Origin: Calditrichota bacterium
GTDB lineage: Bacteria > Zhuqueibacterota > Zhuqueibacteria > Zhuqueibacterales > Geothermadaptataceae
Direction of reading: 5' to 3'
Assembly (NCBI GenBank): GCA_008501765.1
Contig: QQUE01000001.1
Location: 62,001 to 126,000 of the forward strand
DNA length: 64,000 bases
The notes under the pieces were generated by a model. The model saw only the letters and a program-made list of their open reading frames with translations, ran no database searches and had not been told where the DNA came from. Shown here one piece after another: positions 54,952 through 63,607 of this stretch. The position numbers and the translations under genes are program-made. The stretch's first letter is position 1. The number at the start of each line of letters is the position of its first letter.

Positions 54952-54966
54952 AACATTTCCTTTCGC

Positions 54967-55083
54967 TTAACTTGCTTAATTCATAAAGCACAACTGATGT
55001 GCCTGGCACTTGCTTGATATTATTAAAAGACTTGAATAAGTGTCGGGCGCATTTTTGCCTGTTCATGAATTGTTCAGATTGAA
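54967..55083. mobile_element. Degenerate copy of the TTAACCTGA/GTGCCTGGCAC element
   Basis: Left TTAACTTGCTTAATTCATAAA and right TTCATGAATTGTTCAGATTGAA are decayed inverted ends. Inside, GTGCCTGGCACTT (54999-55011) faces AAGTGTCGGGCGC (55038-55050). The layout equals the element at 14489 but with more mutations. The rest of this gap (to 55445) shows nothing I recognise. Confidence 0.6.
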
Positions 55084-55445
55084 TAGAATTATTTTATAAA
55101 TCACGTCAAAATTATAGCTGCTTCATAAATATATTTTCGTCGCCAATAGAGTTTCAATCGATCAGAGCAATTAGAATTATAAACGTTATCCGGAATTCGA
55201 GCGCGACGCCGTAACTATTAGAAGGATCGATTCACTAAAAAGTTTTTGATTGAGTGTGCCATAATTTGAAGTGTAACCGGATATTTGATCAGAGCCGAGA
55301 TTATGTACTGAAATTAAAGAATTAATTTTGTTCAGTGCAATGAAAATGCAACGATTATATTTCCGAAACTGGCGATCTGGATTTGAGTTGAATAAATACG
55401 ATTTTTAGCCTGAAATTTGATTGATGAAATGGTTTCAGCAAGCTG

Positions 55446-56480
55446 TTATGTCGATAAAATAATTTCTTTCCCGGATTTTGACGCCTGATAAATCGCCAGT
55501 ATAACTTGCAGCGCTTTTCGTCCCTCGCGGCCGTCCACTACTGGAGCGCGATTCTCAAGAATGGCATCGATCATATCATCAATTTGTGCCATGTGCCCCG
55601 CGATGGGGATAACCAGCGGGTCAGAAGCTCCGCTTTTATTATTTTTCACCCCTTTTATATTCGACTTTTCACCTGCAATATCCCATCTCGTGATTACGCC
55701 GCCCTCGAGTACGGCGGTGCCTTTTTCCCCGTGGATTTCCAACCGTTCCGGGTAGCCCGGGTAGATGGAAGTGCTGCCTTCGATAAGGCCGAGGGCGCCA
55801 TTTTTAAATTGCAGGACCGCGAGCCCGAGATCTTCGCCCTCAATTTTATGGGTACGTGTGGCTATTTTCCCATAAACTGATCGCACGGGACCCATCACCG
55901 TCAGCAGCAAATCGATGGTGTGAATACTCTGATTGATCAATGCGGCACCGCCATCCCCAGCGAGAGTGCCGCGCCAGTCGGCTGCATCGTAATATTCCTG
56001 CGGCCGGAACCATTTGATATAAGCACTGCCGAGTACCGGTTTGCCCAATTTTCCGGAGGTAAATGCTTGTTTGATTTTAATAAAATCGGGATTAAAACGG
56101 TTTTGGAAAATGCAGGTTAATTTGACCCCGGCTTTTTCGCAGGCGGCGATCATTTCATCGCAGCGCTCGAGGCTGATTTCCAGCGGTTTTTCGACAATCA
56201 CATGTTTTCCTGCGCGGGCAGCGACGAGCGCTGGTTGCAAATGGTAGCCGCTGGCCGTGCAAATACACACTACATCAATATCATCACGCTGCAGCATTTT
56301 TTCGAAATTCGAGTAATAATCAGCGCCAAATTCTGCAGCAGCAAGCCGGGCTTTTTCCGCGTTGCGGCTGGAAATTGCTAACAGGCGGGCACGCGGCAGA
56401 TTATTTATACTTTTTGCATGGAAGGCAGCGATCGCGCCCATTCCGATTATGCCAAATCCAAGGCCTGTCTCTGATTTCAA
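55446..56480 (-). CDS. Gfo/Idh/MocA-family NAD(P)-dependent oxidoreductase
   Basis: A 344-residue enzyme with a TTG start and a strong AAGGAGA site nine bases before it. The Rossmann motif GFGIIGMGAIAAFHAKSI is near 8, ICTASGYHLQPALVAARAGKHVIVEKPLEIS near 73 holds the conserved Glu-Lys-Pro, and the C-terminal substrate domain contains GDGGAALINQSIHTIDLLL near 175 with the His-x-x-Asp pattern. Relatives oxidise or reduce sugars, inositols and their derivatives. The gene is isolated; the substrate cannot be told. Confidence 0.9.
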   Translation of the reverse strand: MKSETGLGFGIIGMGAIAAFHAKSINNLPRARLLAISSRNAEKARLAAAEFGADYYSNFEKMLQRDDIDVVCICTASGYHLQPALVAARAGKHVIVEKPLEISLERCDEMIAACEKAGVKLTCIFQNRFNPDFIKIKQAFTSGKLGKPVLGSAYIKWFRPQEYYDAADWRGTLAGDGGAALINQSIHTIDLLLTVMGPVRSVYGKIATRTHKIEGEDLGLAVLQFKNGALGLIEGSTSIYPGYPERLEIHGEKGTAVLEGGVITRWDIAGEKSNIKGVKNNKSGASDPLVIPIAGHMAQIDDMIDAILENRAPVVDGREGRKALQVILAIYQASKSGKEIILST

Positions 56481-56618
56481 GAAATATCTCCTTGAGTTAG
56501 TCGCGTTCGCTCATTTGTGGTTTTATCGAACGGATTTGGCATAAGCCGCACCAAAACTTACTATAATTTACCGTTTTTTATTGCACTTCCAAATGCCGAA
56601 CTACCCGACTCCAAAAGC

Positions 56619-56658
56619 AGCGCCTTAGTTGTCGGACTTGATACACGCATTAGGCGTA
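56619..56658. repeat. Imperfect inverted repeat downstream of the SnoaL-like gene (attC-like?)
   Basis: GCGCCTTAGTTGTCGGACTT and ATACACGCATTAGGCGTAAG form a weak hairpin with CGCCT and AGGCG at the tips, the general form of an integron attC site, 4-43 bases after the stop codon. The conserved GTTRRRY/RYYYAAC boxes are not perfect. Confidence 0.3.
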
Positions 56659-56661
56659 AGT

Positions 56662-57093
56662 TTATTCTCCCGGTCCAACAACCTTGACCGCACCGATTTC
56701 AAGCAATGGACCTAACATATTCGCTGCTCCCCCATGTTCCACAATTAGTCCATCGACAACCTTGTCGACGTTCACACCTGTGAAAACCACTGGCTTGCCT
56801 GTCGGTTTAATCCCGAGCCATTCTCCTTTGTGAATCCCGGTTGTGGTGATACAAGAAACTACCCATACATCCTCAGAGATCTGATGCTCTATTGAAATAT
56901 TGAGATCATGATAAGTTTGACGAACGCCAATAATATGGGATTTTGCTCCTTCAATACCTGAGGGATATCTCTTTCCGTCAAAAACTTCAGTGTATTCTTC
57001 TGAAATGAATTCTTGAATTCTATCCGTATTTCCCGTACTCACAACTTCTTCATAAAAGCGACGAACAATATCTTTGTTAATCTCTGTTGACAT
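56662..57093 (-). CDS. SnoaL-like ester cyclase/NTF2-fold protein
   Basis: A 143-residue protein with an ideal AGGAGGG site seven bases before the ATG. NKDIVRRFYEEVVSTGNTDRIQEFISEEYTEVFDG near 5, the GAKSHIIGVRQTYHDLNISIEHQISED stretch near 50 and GEWLGIKPTGKPVVFTGVNVDKVVDGLIVEHGG near 92 match the SnoaL-like polyketide-cyclase family, a cone-shaped fold with varied enzyme roles. Its start overlaps the end of the upstream gene by 17 bases. Imperfect inverted repeats with GCCTAAC/TAGGCG motifs bracket it (56621-56656 and 57121-57166), so it may have arrived as a cassette. Confidence 0.8.
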   Translation of the reverse strand: MSTEINKDIVRRFYEEVVSTGNTDRIQEFISEEYTEVFDGKRYPSGIEGAKSHIIGVRQTYHDLNISIEHQISEDVWVVSCITTTGIHKGEWLGIKPTGKPVVFTGVNVDKVVDGLIVEHGGAANMLGPLLEIGAVKVVGPGE

Positions 57094-57835
57094 GAGAGTT
57101 CCCTCCTGATATCAATATGCGCCTAACCGAATTATGAGTTGGATTTAAAAAATTAGCGTTGTCTGCCGTATCCGGCCGGCTTGGGGTGAAACCTACAATC
57201 TCCGAGTACGCGGAAGCATTGATTGAAGTGATGGAGACCACACGGTAATTGTAAGTTGTATCATACTGGGTGAAGGAATCAAAAAACTCATTTTTGGATC
57301 TGCCTGGTTGACCGATTACTTCGAACGATCCGGAAGCAGTTTGTTTTTCAACGCGGGTCCAAATCGCGAAAAAGGCGTTATTTTTCCATGTCAATTTGAT
57401 GAGCCGTTTTCCAACCATAGACAATTCCAGATTTGATGGCGCGGGGAAAGGCAATATAAAATCTCTTGTTACTGTCTCGCTAATATTCTGATCCGCCATA
57501 GCAGTGAAACCATAGGTGTATGCAACATCTGTTTCTACCCCGGAATAGTCAATAAAACCGGTTTTATATGCATTTACGCTATCCAGAACAGTATATTCAG
57601 CCTCGGAATTTTTTTTGCGTTTGATTTCATAAAAACTGGCAAGGCTGGCCGGCGCCCAATCGATAACTATTTTATTATCTTTTACAGCACGGATGTTAAT
57701 AGCAGCCGGAGGAGCAATTTCATATTCGGGATCGACCGGATTTTTATAATCATATTTTTTGCAACCAGTTCCTAATATGAAAAGCAGGATCGAGGCGCTA
57801 AAGGTGTATTTTATGCTTAATAAATATTTTTGCAT
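57077..57835 (-). CDS. Fibronectin-type-III lipoprotein
   Basis: A 252-residue predicted lipoprotein with a lipobox (LLFILGTGC, then KKYDYKNPVDPE). Two fibronectin-III-like beta modules follow, at ~38-125 (APPAAINIRAVKDNKIVIDWAPASLASFYEIKRK) and ~128-220 (PAPSNLELSMVGKRLIKLTWKNN). The last ~25 residues, from NANFLNPTHN, do not look like part of the fold and are encoded across the GTTAGGCG boundary and the start of the next gene, so the natural C-terminus may have been replaced by an insertion. It is probably surface- or periplasm-exposed and binding-type; no enzyme motif is visible. Confidence 0.7.
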   Translation of the reverse strand: MQKYLLSIKYTFSASILLFILGTGCKKYDYKNPVDPEYEIAPPAAINIRAVKDNKIVIDWAPASLASFYEIKRKKNSEAEYTVLDSVNAYKTGFIDYSGVETDVAYTYGFTAMADQNISETVTRDFILPFPAPSNLELSMVGKRLIKLTWKNNAFFAIWTRVEKQTASGSFEVIGQPGRSKNEFFDSFTQYDTTYNYRVVSITSINASAYSEIVGFTPSRPDTADNANFLNPTHNSVRRILISGGNSHVNRD

Positions 57836-58037
57836 TGCTTTGTTCTTATTTTAACCTGCGAACGATCATTTGTAATTAGGGAAATTTTTGGCAAAAAATA
57901 GTGTAAAAAAGTTCGTGGAAAAATGCAAGTTTAACATGGGCCAACGAATTACTGTGGTGGGAAAAATGAGTTGATCAGCACACCCAGCCGCTTTTCTGAT
58001 GTCTGCCGATTAACTCAGTTATTAGAAGTCGTAGGAT

Positions 58038-59477
58038 TCACAATCCTTTTGATTTCAATACCATTAACTTTTCAACCTGCATATCGCGCATGGTGTATTT
58101 GATGCCACCGATTCCGTAACCCGACTGCTTTGCCCCGGCGAATGGCATCCAGTCGACGCGGAAAGCAGTGTGTTCATTGATCATTACAGCCGCGGCATCG
58201 AGGCGGTTGTAGCAGTACATTGCAGTGTCGATATCCTGTGAAAATACGGCCGCTTGAAAGGCAAACGGCAGGCTATTGGCACGCTCGATGGCATCGTCAA
58301 TATCACTATACGGGTAGATGCAAATAACCGGCCCGAAAATTTCCATCGTGCTTACTTTGGCGTTGGCGGGCGGGTCATAAAGTACCGTTGTTTCGTAACA
58401 CGATTCGGAAATGCGTTTTCCCCCGCATTTTAGTTGTGCTCCGGCATCGACGGCTTCCGATACCCATTTTTCTACCCGGTCGACTTCGCTGTGGCGGATG
58501 AGCGGCCCAATTTCGGTTTGACTGGAAGTTGGATCACCGACAATCATTTTTTTTGCGGCTGCGGTGAGTTTCTGTGTTAATTCTTCGGCAATCGATTCGT
58601 GGGCAAAGATGCGCTGCACAGAGACACAAACCTGCCCGGCATGATAAAAACCTCCCTTGGCCAATGGTGTAATCGCGGCGTCAATATCGGCTTTTTCATC
58701 CACGATGACCGGTGCTGCTCCGCCATGTTCCAGCGCGCAGCGTGCTCCGGGGGCCAGTTTCGATTTTAACATCCACCCGACTTTTGCGCTGCCAATAAAA
58801 CTGAGAAAACCGACACGGCTGTCCGTTACTAATTTTTCTGCCAAGGCAAGATCGTTGACTACCATCGCCTGGCACCATGCATCCGGAAGCCCGGCTTCTC
58901 GCAGAATTTCGACAAAACTCAGGCAGGAAAGTGGCGTTGCTTCTGCCGGTTTCACAATCACCGGGCATCCTGCGGCGATGGCTGGCCCAACCTGGTGCAC
59001 AATAAGATTGAGCGGGTGATTGAATGCGCTTAAGGCGACGACCACACCGATGGGTTCGTGGCGGGTAAAGGCTAATTTTCCGGTTGAAGCGGCGTTGAGA
59101 TTCATCGGAATTTCGCGCCCGGCATCGGTGCGCAATGTTTCGACACAACTTTTCACGCTGTCGATGGCACGGGCAATTTCCACTTGCGAATCCTGCAGAG
59201 GTTTGCCGCCTTCGCGGGCTGCTTCCAATGCCAGTTCTTCAGCACGATTTTGCATAAGTGCCGCAGTCTTTGTCAACACTTCGATTCGTTTGGAGGGATG
59301 CAACCATCCGGCGCGACTTTTGTACAAAGCATAGGCTGTTTTCAGGGCCAGGTCTACGGCGGCGCTATCCGCAGCTTCAACTTCGGCGATTAGTGAATTA
59401 TCGTAGGGCGCGAAAACCTGCAGGGAACCATCCGATGTTGTAACACCGGGAATCATCAATGGGTATTTTTGTGCCAT
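58038..59477 (-). CDS. NAD(P)-dependent aldehyde dehydrogenase
   Basis: A 479-residue enzyme. The ATG at 59477 has AAGGA six bases upstream; the TTG nine codons earlier is rejected. The active-site nucleophile is the Cys in GGFYHAGQVCVSVQRIF near 280 and the general base is the Glu in CALEHGGAAPVIVDE near 247; FNHPLNLIVHQVGPAIAAGCPVIVKPAEATPLS near 155 binds cofactor. GPVICIYPYSD and FAGAKQSGYGIGGIKYTMRDM complete the family pattern. It oxidises an aldehyde to an acid. It lies 40 bases downstream of the acetolactate-synthase-like gene, so the aldehyde may be the product of that enzyme. Confidence 0.92.
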   Translation of the reverse strand: MAQKYPLMIPGVTTSDGSLQVFAPYDNSLIAEVEAADSAAVDLALKTAYALYKSRAGWLHPSKRIEVLTKTAALMQNRAEELALEAAREGGKPLQDSQVEIARAIDSVKSCVETLRTDAGREIPMNLNAASTGKLAFTRHEPIGVVVALSAFNHPLNLIVHQVGPAIAAGCPVIVKPAEATPLSCLSFVEILREAGLPDAWCQAMVVNDLALAEKLVTDSRVGFLSFIGSAKVGWMLKSKLAPGARCALEHGGAAPVIVDEKADIDAAITPLAKGGFYHAGQVCVSVQRIFAHESIAEELTQKLTAAAKKMIVGDPTSSQTEIGPLIRHSEVDRVEKWVSEAVDAGAQLKCGGKRISESCYETTVLYDPPANAKVSTMEIFGPVICIYPYSDIDDAIERANSLPFAFQAAVFSQDIDTAMYCYNRLDAAAVMINEHTAFRVDWMPFAGAKQSGYGIGGIKYTMRDMQVEKLMVLKSKGL

Positions 59478-59517
59478 TATAGTCCTTAAATTAAAAGTTT
59501 TCAATAATCCACATTTA

Positions 59518-61158
59518 TTAAATTAACCGTGCAATTCTTTTAATTTCCTTGTTCAATATTTCATCATTTTGCGAATAATCAATCGGGCAATCGATGACAT
59601 GAACGCCGGATTCGTTTTGGCAGCTTTGCATTGTTGGTACCAAATCATCGGCCTTTTCTATTCGATGGCCGTGGGCGCCATAACTTTCAGCATATTTAAC
59701 AAAATCAGGATTGCCGTAATCGAGTCCGAAATTTTCAAATCCCATGCCCGCCTGTTTCCATTTTATCATGCCATAGGCATCGTCGCGCAGGATGAGAACG
59801 GTGAAATTCATTTTTAAGCGCACCGCGGTCTCCAATTCCTGCGAATTCATCATAAATCCACCATCACCGCAAATCGCCATAACCTTGCGCTGTGGATAGA
59901 CTAAATGGGCTGCCATTGCCGATGGCAATCCGGCGCCCATGGATGCCAAAGCATTGTCGAGAAGCACTGTGTTGGGCTGGTAGGCGAGATAATTCCGGGC
60001 GAACCAGATTTTATAGATGCCGTTATCAAGTGCAATAATCCCATCCGAAGGCATGACTTTGCGAACATCGCTCACCAGCCTGGGGGGACAAATGGGAAAG
60101 CCGGAATCAGTTATGCAAATTTTCATAAAAGCGTCAACATGCTCTTTTATTTTCATAAAACGTGAGAAGTCCCAACTATCCTGCTTGCTCAAGCCCTCTT
60201 TGATTTGCCAAATACTATTGGCAATATCGCCGACAACTTCCAGCTGGGGGAAATAAACCGGATCGACAATGGCTGAAGAGAAATTGATATGAATGACCTG
60301 AAAACCATCTCGTTCCATAAAAAACGGTGGTTTTTCAACCACATCATGGCCCACATTGACTATTAAATCCGAGCTTTCAATGGCACGGTGAAGAAGATCA
60401 TTCGCCGAAAGAGCCGCGTTGCCGAGGAAGAGCGGATGCCGTTCATCGACCAATCCCTTGCCCATCTGTGTGCTGAAAAATGGCATCCCGGTTTTGTCGA
60501 TGAATTCATTCAGCATTTTTGAAGTTGTCTTGCGGTTGGCCCCGGCTCCGATGAGCAACAAAGGATGTTTCGCGCTTTCAATCATCTCAATAGCTTGTTT
60601 GATCGCCTTTTCTTCAGCAATGGGTCGGCGGACTCTGCTTTTGGGAATTAAGCCTGCCGACGTCTCTTCGATGGCGATATCCTCCGGGAATTCCAGGTGC
60701 CCTGCACCGGGGCGTTCCTCCTCGATGAGCCGAAATACCTCCCGCACCCGGGAAGGAATATTGTCACCGCTGACAATCTGATCGGTGAATTTTGTCAGAG
60801 GCCGCATCATATCAACGACTTCGACAATTTGAAAAAGTCCCTGCTTGCTGCTTTTTATGGGTTTTTGGCCGGTGATCATCAGCAGTGGCATGGCGCCGAG
60901 TTGAGCATAAGCTGCGGGTGTAACCATATTTGTGGCGCCGGGGCCAAGGGTCGCCATACAAACGCCAGCCTTGCCAGTCAAACGACCGTAGGTGGCAGCC
61001 ATAAATCCCGCCCCCTGTTCGTGGCGATTGAGAATAAGTTTGATGCTGGAATTTTTTAACGAGTTGAGCATATCAAGGTTTTCTTCACCTGGAACGGCGA
61101 ATATGTATTCAACACCCTCGGCTTCAAGGGCTTTTACGAATAAATCGGAGGCTTTCAT
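59518..61158 (-). CDS. Acetolactate-synthase-like thiamine-diphosphate enzyme
   Basis: A 546-residue enzyme; the ATG at 61158 has AAGGA nine bases upstream, and the longer frame to 61233 is rejected. The catalytic glutamate is E47 in LILNRHEQGAGFMAATYGRL, GPGATNMVTPAAYAQLGAMPLLMITGQ follows, and the ThDP/Mg motif runs from AICGDGGFMMNSQELETA near 430 to LRDDAYGMIKWKQAGMGF near 460. In many relatives this last block begins with Asn-Asp, while here it is Arg-Asp-Asp, which may shift cofactor or substrate handling. It condenses or decarboxylates 2-oxo acids. No small regulatory subunit is present, and the next gene is an aldehyde dehydrogenase, so a degradative role is more likely than valine/isoleucine synthesis. 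Confidence 0.88.
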   Translation of the reverse strand: MKASDLFVKALEAEGVEYIFAVPGEENLDMLNSLKNSSIKLILNRHEQGAGFMAATYGRLTGKAGVCMATLGPGATNMVTPAAYAQLGAMPLLMITGQKPIKSSKQGLFQIVEVVDMMRPLTKFTDQIVSGDNIPSRVREVFRLIEEERPGAGHLEFPEDIAIEETSAGLIPKSRVRRPIAEEKAIKQAIEMIESAKHPLLLIGAGANRKTTSKMLNEFIDKTGMPFFSTQMGKGLVDERHPLFLGNAALSANDLLHRAIESSDLIVNVGHDVVEKPPFFMERDGFQVIHINFSSAIVDPVYFPQLEVVGDIANSIWQIKEGLSKQDSWDFSRFMKIKEHVDAFMKICITDSGFPICPPRLVSDVRKVMPSDGIIALDNGIYKIWFARNYLAYQPNTVLLDNALASMGAGLPSAMAAHLVYPQRKVMAICGDGGFMMNSQELETAVRLKMNFTVLILRDDAYGMIKWKQAGMGFENFGLDYGNPDFVKYAESYGAHGHRIEKADDLVPTMQSCQNESGVHVIDCPIDYSQNDEILNKEIKRIARLI

Positions 61159-61329
61159 TGTGTTATCCTTACCTGTATAAAAAAAGTAGTGGTCAAATGA
61201 TGGTAATTTTTTTACCTGGTTCACCATCTTCAACTGATCTGTTGCCCAATAAATTCCGGGAATCCTGTTTACAATGGCTCAGGAATAAATGTACTGTTCA
61301 TGGCTGTCCCGCCGTAATTACCCGTGAAC

Positions 61330-61508
61330 TTAAGTTAACGTGAGTTCGATGTAAGCTGTAACATTCTTTACCAAGCATAACTAAAATAGAGCGAAGGCGT
61401 CTCGCCGAGCATTTCGTGCGTTATCCTCGGCGGGACGCCTTCGGACTAGATTCTATAATTAATTCGTTTTGTCCCAATTCTTCTTATATCAAACTCACGT
61501 TAAGTTAA
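61330..61508. mobile_element. MITE-like inverted-repeat element, copy 2
   Basis: The 161-bp body (61339-61499) starts CGTGAGTTCGATGTAAG and ends CTTATATCAAACTCACG. Exact 9-bp direct repeats TTAAGTTAA flank it (61330-61338 and 61500-61508), as expected for a target-site duplication. The sequence is the reverse complement of the element at 12241-12400 with about eight differences, including the central GAAGGCGTC hairpin. Confidence 0.85.
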
Positions 61509-62306
61509 TACCACCATTATAAATTGCAATGGGGATATTGTCATTTATTAGCCCGTTGAGCATAATTAGCACTTTTCACAAATATTTAAATATTCAGCCA
61601 CAATTGTAACCACAGTTTGCGTTTTTTGCAATACCGGGATCTCCCTGAATCTGACCTAAATATCAGGAGATTCCGCTATTTCACCCGGTGAAAACAGGAA
61701 TGACAAGCAGGAGAATATTTGCTTATTTTGTGTGAGCATTTAATTTTGCCCCACGGGTTAATTTATTAACATAATTTCATTTACAAAGTAAGATTATTGT
61801 GGCAAAAATGGGATTTAAATGTATCTTAGGCTATTATCACGTTTTTGAGCCTGGATTAATCTGATAATTCCACTTCCACTCGAATCGGTGCAACTATCGA
61901 GTTCCATTTCCTCTGCGTTGACTTTCTTTGCCGATCTAAAGCCATCTCTCTTTCTTTCTAAGATCAAATCCAATTTTGGGAACAAAACACTTGGTTGGCG
62001 CTCGCTTATTTTACCCAGCTGCAAATTGATGATGTAAACATCTGCGGTATTCATTTATTGAATTCTGTTGAAATTGGCTGGTTTATTTCGCAACCGGGAT
62101 TATCACCTCAAGAAAACCACTACTTCCACAATTCAAATAAAATACATAATCATATTTGAAGTCCACATTTATGCAGTCGGGAAATTCAACCATTTGTTTT
62201 TCTAATCAGGTGTGTTTTTCCCTGGTTGAGATACACAATTCACAATGGATTGACGGAATAATCTTCCGTGAAATTGTTTAAATCATTAATACAGAGGAGT
62301 TGAATT
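61509..62306. other. Long AT-rich intergenic region
   Basis: About 800 bases with no convincing gene except a possible small frame at 61815-62054. A hairpin of ATCTCCCTGA with TCAGGAGAT lies at ~61638-61668 without a T tail. The promoter of the beta-helix lipoprotein gene should lie near the end, just before GAGGAG at 62294. Confidence 0.4.
61815..62054 (-). CDS. Possible small hypothetical protein
   Basis: A 79-residue frame (starting MNTADVYIINLQLGKISE) in a long gap. It has no ribosome site, no membrane segment and no recognisable motif. It is kept only because it is the longest frame in this interval; chance is the main alternative. Confidence 0.2.
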   Translation of the reverse strand: MNTADVYIINLQLGKISERQPSVLFPKLDLILERKRDGFRSAKKVNAEEMELDSCTDSSGSGIIRLIQAQKRDNSLRYI

Positions 62307-63338
62307 ATGAAACACTTATGTATTCTTGTTTTGTCTCTTCTTTTGCTGGTTTCATTTGGATGTGATAACAGCAAAAATCCAACAGTTCCTGCTGAAAATG
62401 CTGCAGCTACGGTGGAAAATGAGTTGCAGGCTCTCTCCGTTTTTGATCAGTCATCAAACCAGATGGCAGTCAACCTGAATGATGCGGAATTCATCATGGA
62501 ATTACAGTCTCAATTTGTGGCCCAGCGGGATGAATTACTCGCCAAATTTGCAGCAGATACTCCAGACAAAAAGAAAAATGATGCTGTGGCCGGCCTGACA
62601 ATTCATGTGCCCGAAGATTTTCTGACGATTGCCGATGCTGTAACTGCCGCACCTCCATTTACAAAAATTCAGATAAGCGGAGGTAACTACTCAGGTTATG
62701 TTGTTGTCGATGATTCAAAAGTCGGCCTGGAAATTACAGGTGAAGGCACTGTTAATTTTTCCAGCGGCATGTATGTCACCGCAAACAATGTAAAAATTCA
62801 TAACATTAATTTTGCCACTTCCGGCCCTGATTTAGTGATCGACGAGGCCAGCGGTGTTCAGGTGAAAGATTGTAATTTTAGTGGGGCTGCTGACTTGATC
62901 ATGTCCGGTGCAACCAATTGCAATATCAAGCATAACTATGTTACAGATGATGGCACAATTCTGCTTGGATTCTTCAGCGCACCTTGTACCAGAAATGTTA
63001 TCGATGAAAATACCGGCACCGGCATCACGTATCTCGGTGGTGTGTATGTTGGTGCTTCCAGCTACTACAATGCTGTAAAAAGTAATTACTGCATTAATAA
63101 TAGTGGCGTGTTTGTTACGGTTAATGGCATCACACTCGATGACGGCGCTTATTTAAACCTGCTCGAAGATAATGTCTGCAATTCAAATACCGGTGTTGGT
63201 ATTTATCTCGCCCCAACGACCCACCATAATGTTGTAAAGAAAAACACGGTCCGCTGTAATGATTATCTCGGTGATGATATCAATATTCTGGATTCGGGGA
63301 CGAGCAACACGGTTATTAAAAACAATACCGGCTGCTGA
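62307..63338 (+). CDS. Beta-helix lipoprotein (NosD/right-handed parallel helix type)
   Basis: A 343-residue predicted lipoprotein with GAGGAG before the ATG and a lipobox (LLLLVSFGC, then DNSKNP). A helical, charged spacer (~30-95) leads to a right-handed beta helix (~100-343): IHVPEDFLTIADAVTAAPPFTKIQISGG opens it, and coils with recurring Asn ladders follow (NVKIHNINFATSG; GVQVKDCNFSGAA; NLLEDNVCNSNTGVGIYL; NVVKKNTVRCNDY). Such folds bind or modify carbohydrates, but no pectate-lyase-type active site is evident. It is followed by its own terminator, so it is monocistronic. Confidence 0.85.
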   Translation: MKHLCILVLSLLLLVSFGCDNSKNPTVPAENAAATVENELQALSVFDQSSNQMAVNLNDAEFIMELQSQFVAQRDELLAKFAADTPDKKKNDAVAGLTIHVPEDFLTIADAVTAAPPFTKIQISGGNYSGYVVVDDSKVGLEITGEGTVNFSSGMYVTANNVKIHNINFATSGPDLVIDEASGVQVKDCNFSGAADLIMSGATNCNIKHNYVTDDGTILLGFFSAPCTRNVIDENTGTGITYLGGVYVGASSYYNAVKSNYCINNSGVFVTVNGITLDDGAYLNLLEDNVCNSNTGVGIYLAPTTHHNVVKKNTVRCNDYLGDDINILDSGTSNTVIKNNTGC

Positions 63339-63378
63339 TGTGTGATTAATTCGATTATTTTATAATAAGCGAGCAATG

Positions 63379-63414
63379 GCCCGGGGTTGTGTCAAAAACT
63401 CCGGGCTTCTTTTT
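63379..63414 (+). terminator. Rho-independent terminator after the beta-helix lipoprotein
   Basis: GCCCGGGG pairs with CTCCGGGC (one G-T pair) across a 12-base loop and ends in TTCTTTTT. Confidence 0.8.
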
Positions 63415-63607
63415 GCCCATTTTGAATATATTTTTCGCTTTTATTATTTTTATCCCCTAAAATCAATGCTGCTTACAATTTTAATCGATGGAACTTTGTA
63501 TTTTGAAAAGAGGATAGTAAATCTTATTTTTATGATAAATTTTGATCGGGCCAATTGTGATCACGGTTCGAGAAGACCTTGTTGTAAATTCGAAAGTGGG
63601 AGTGAAA

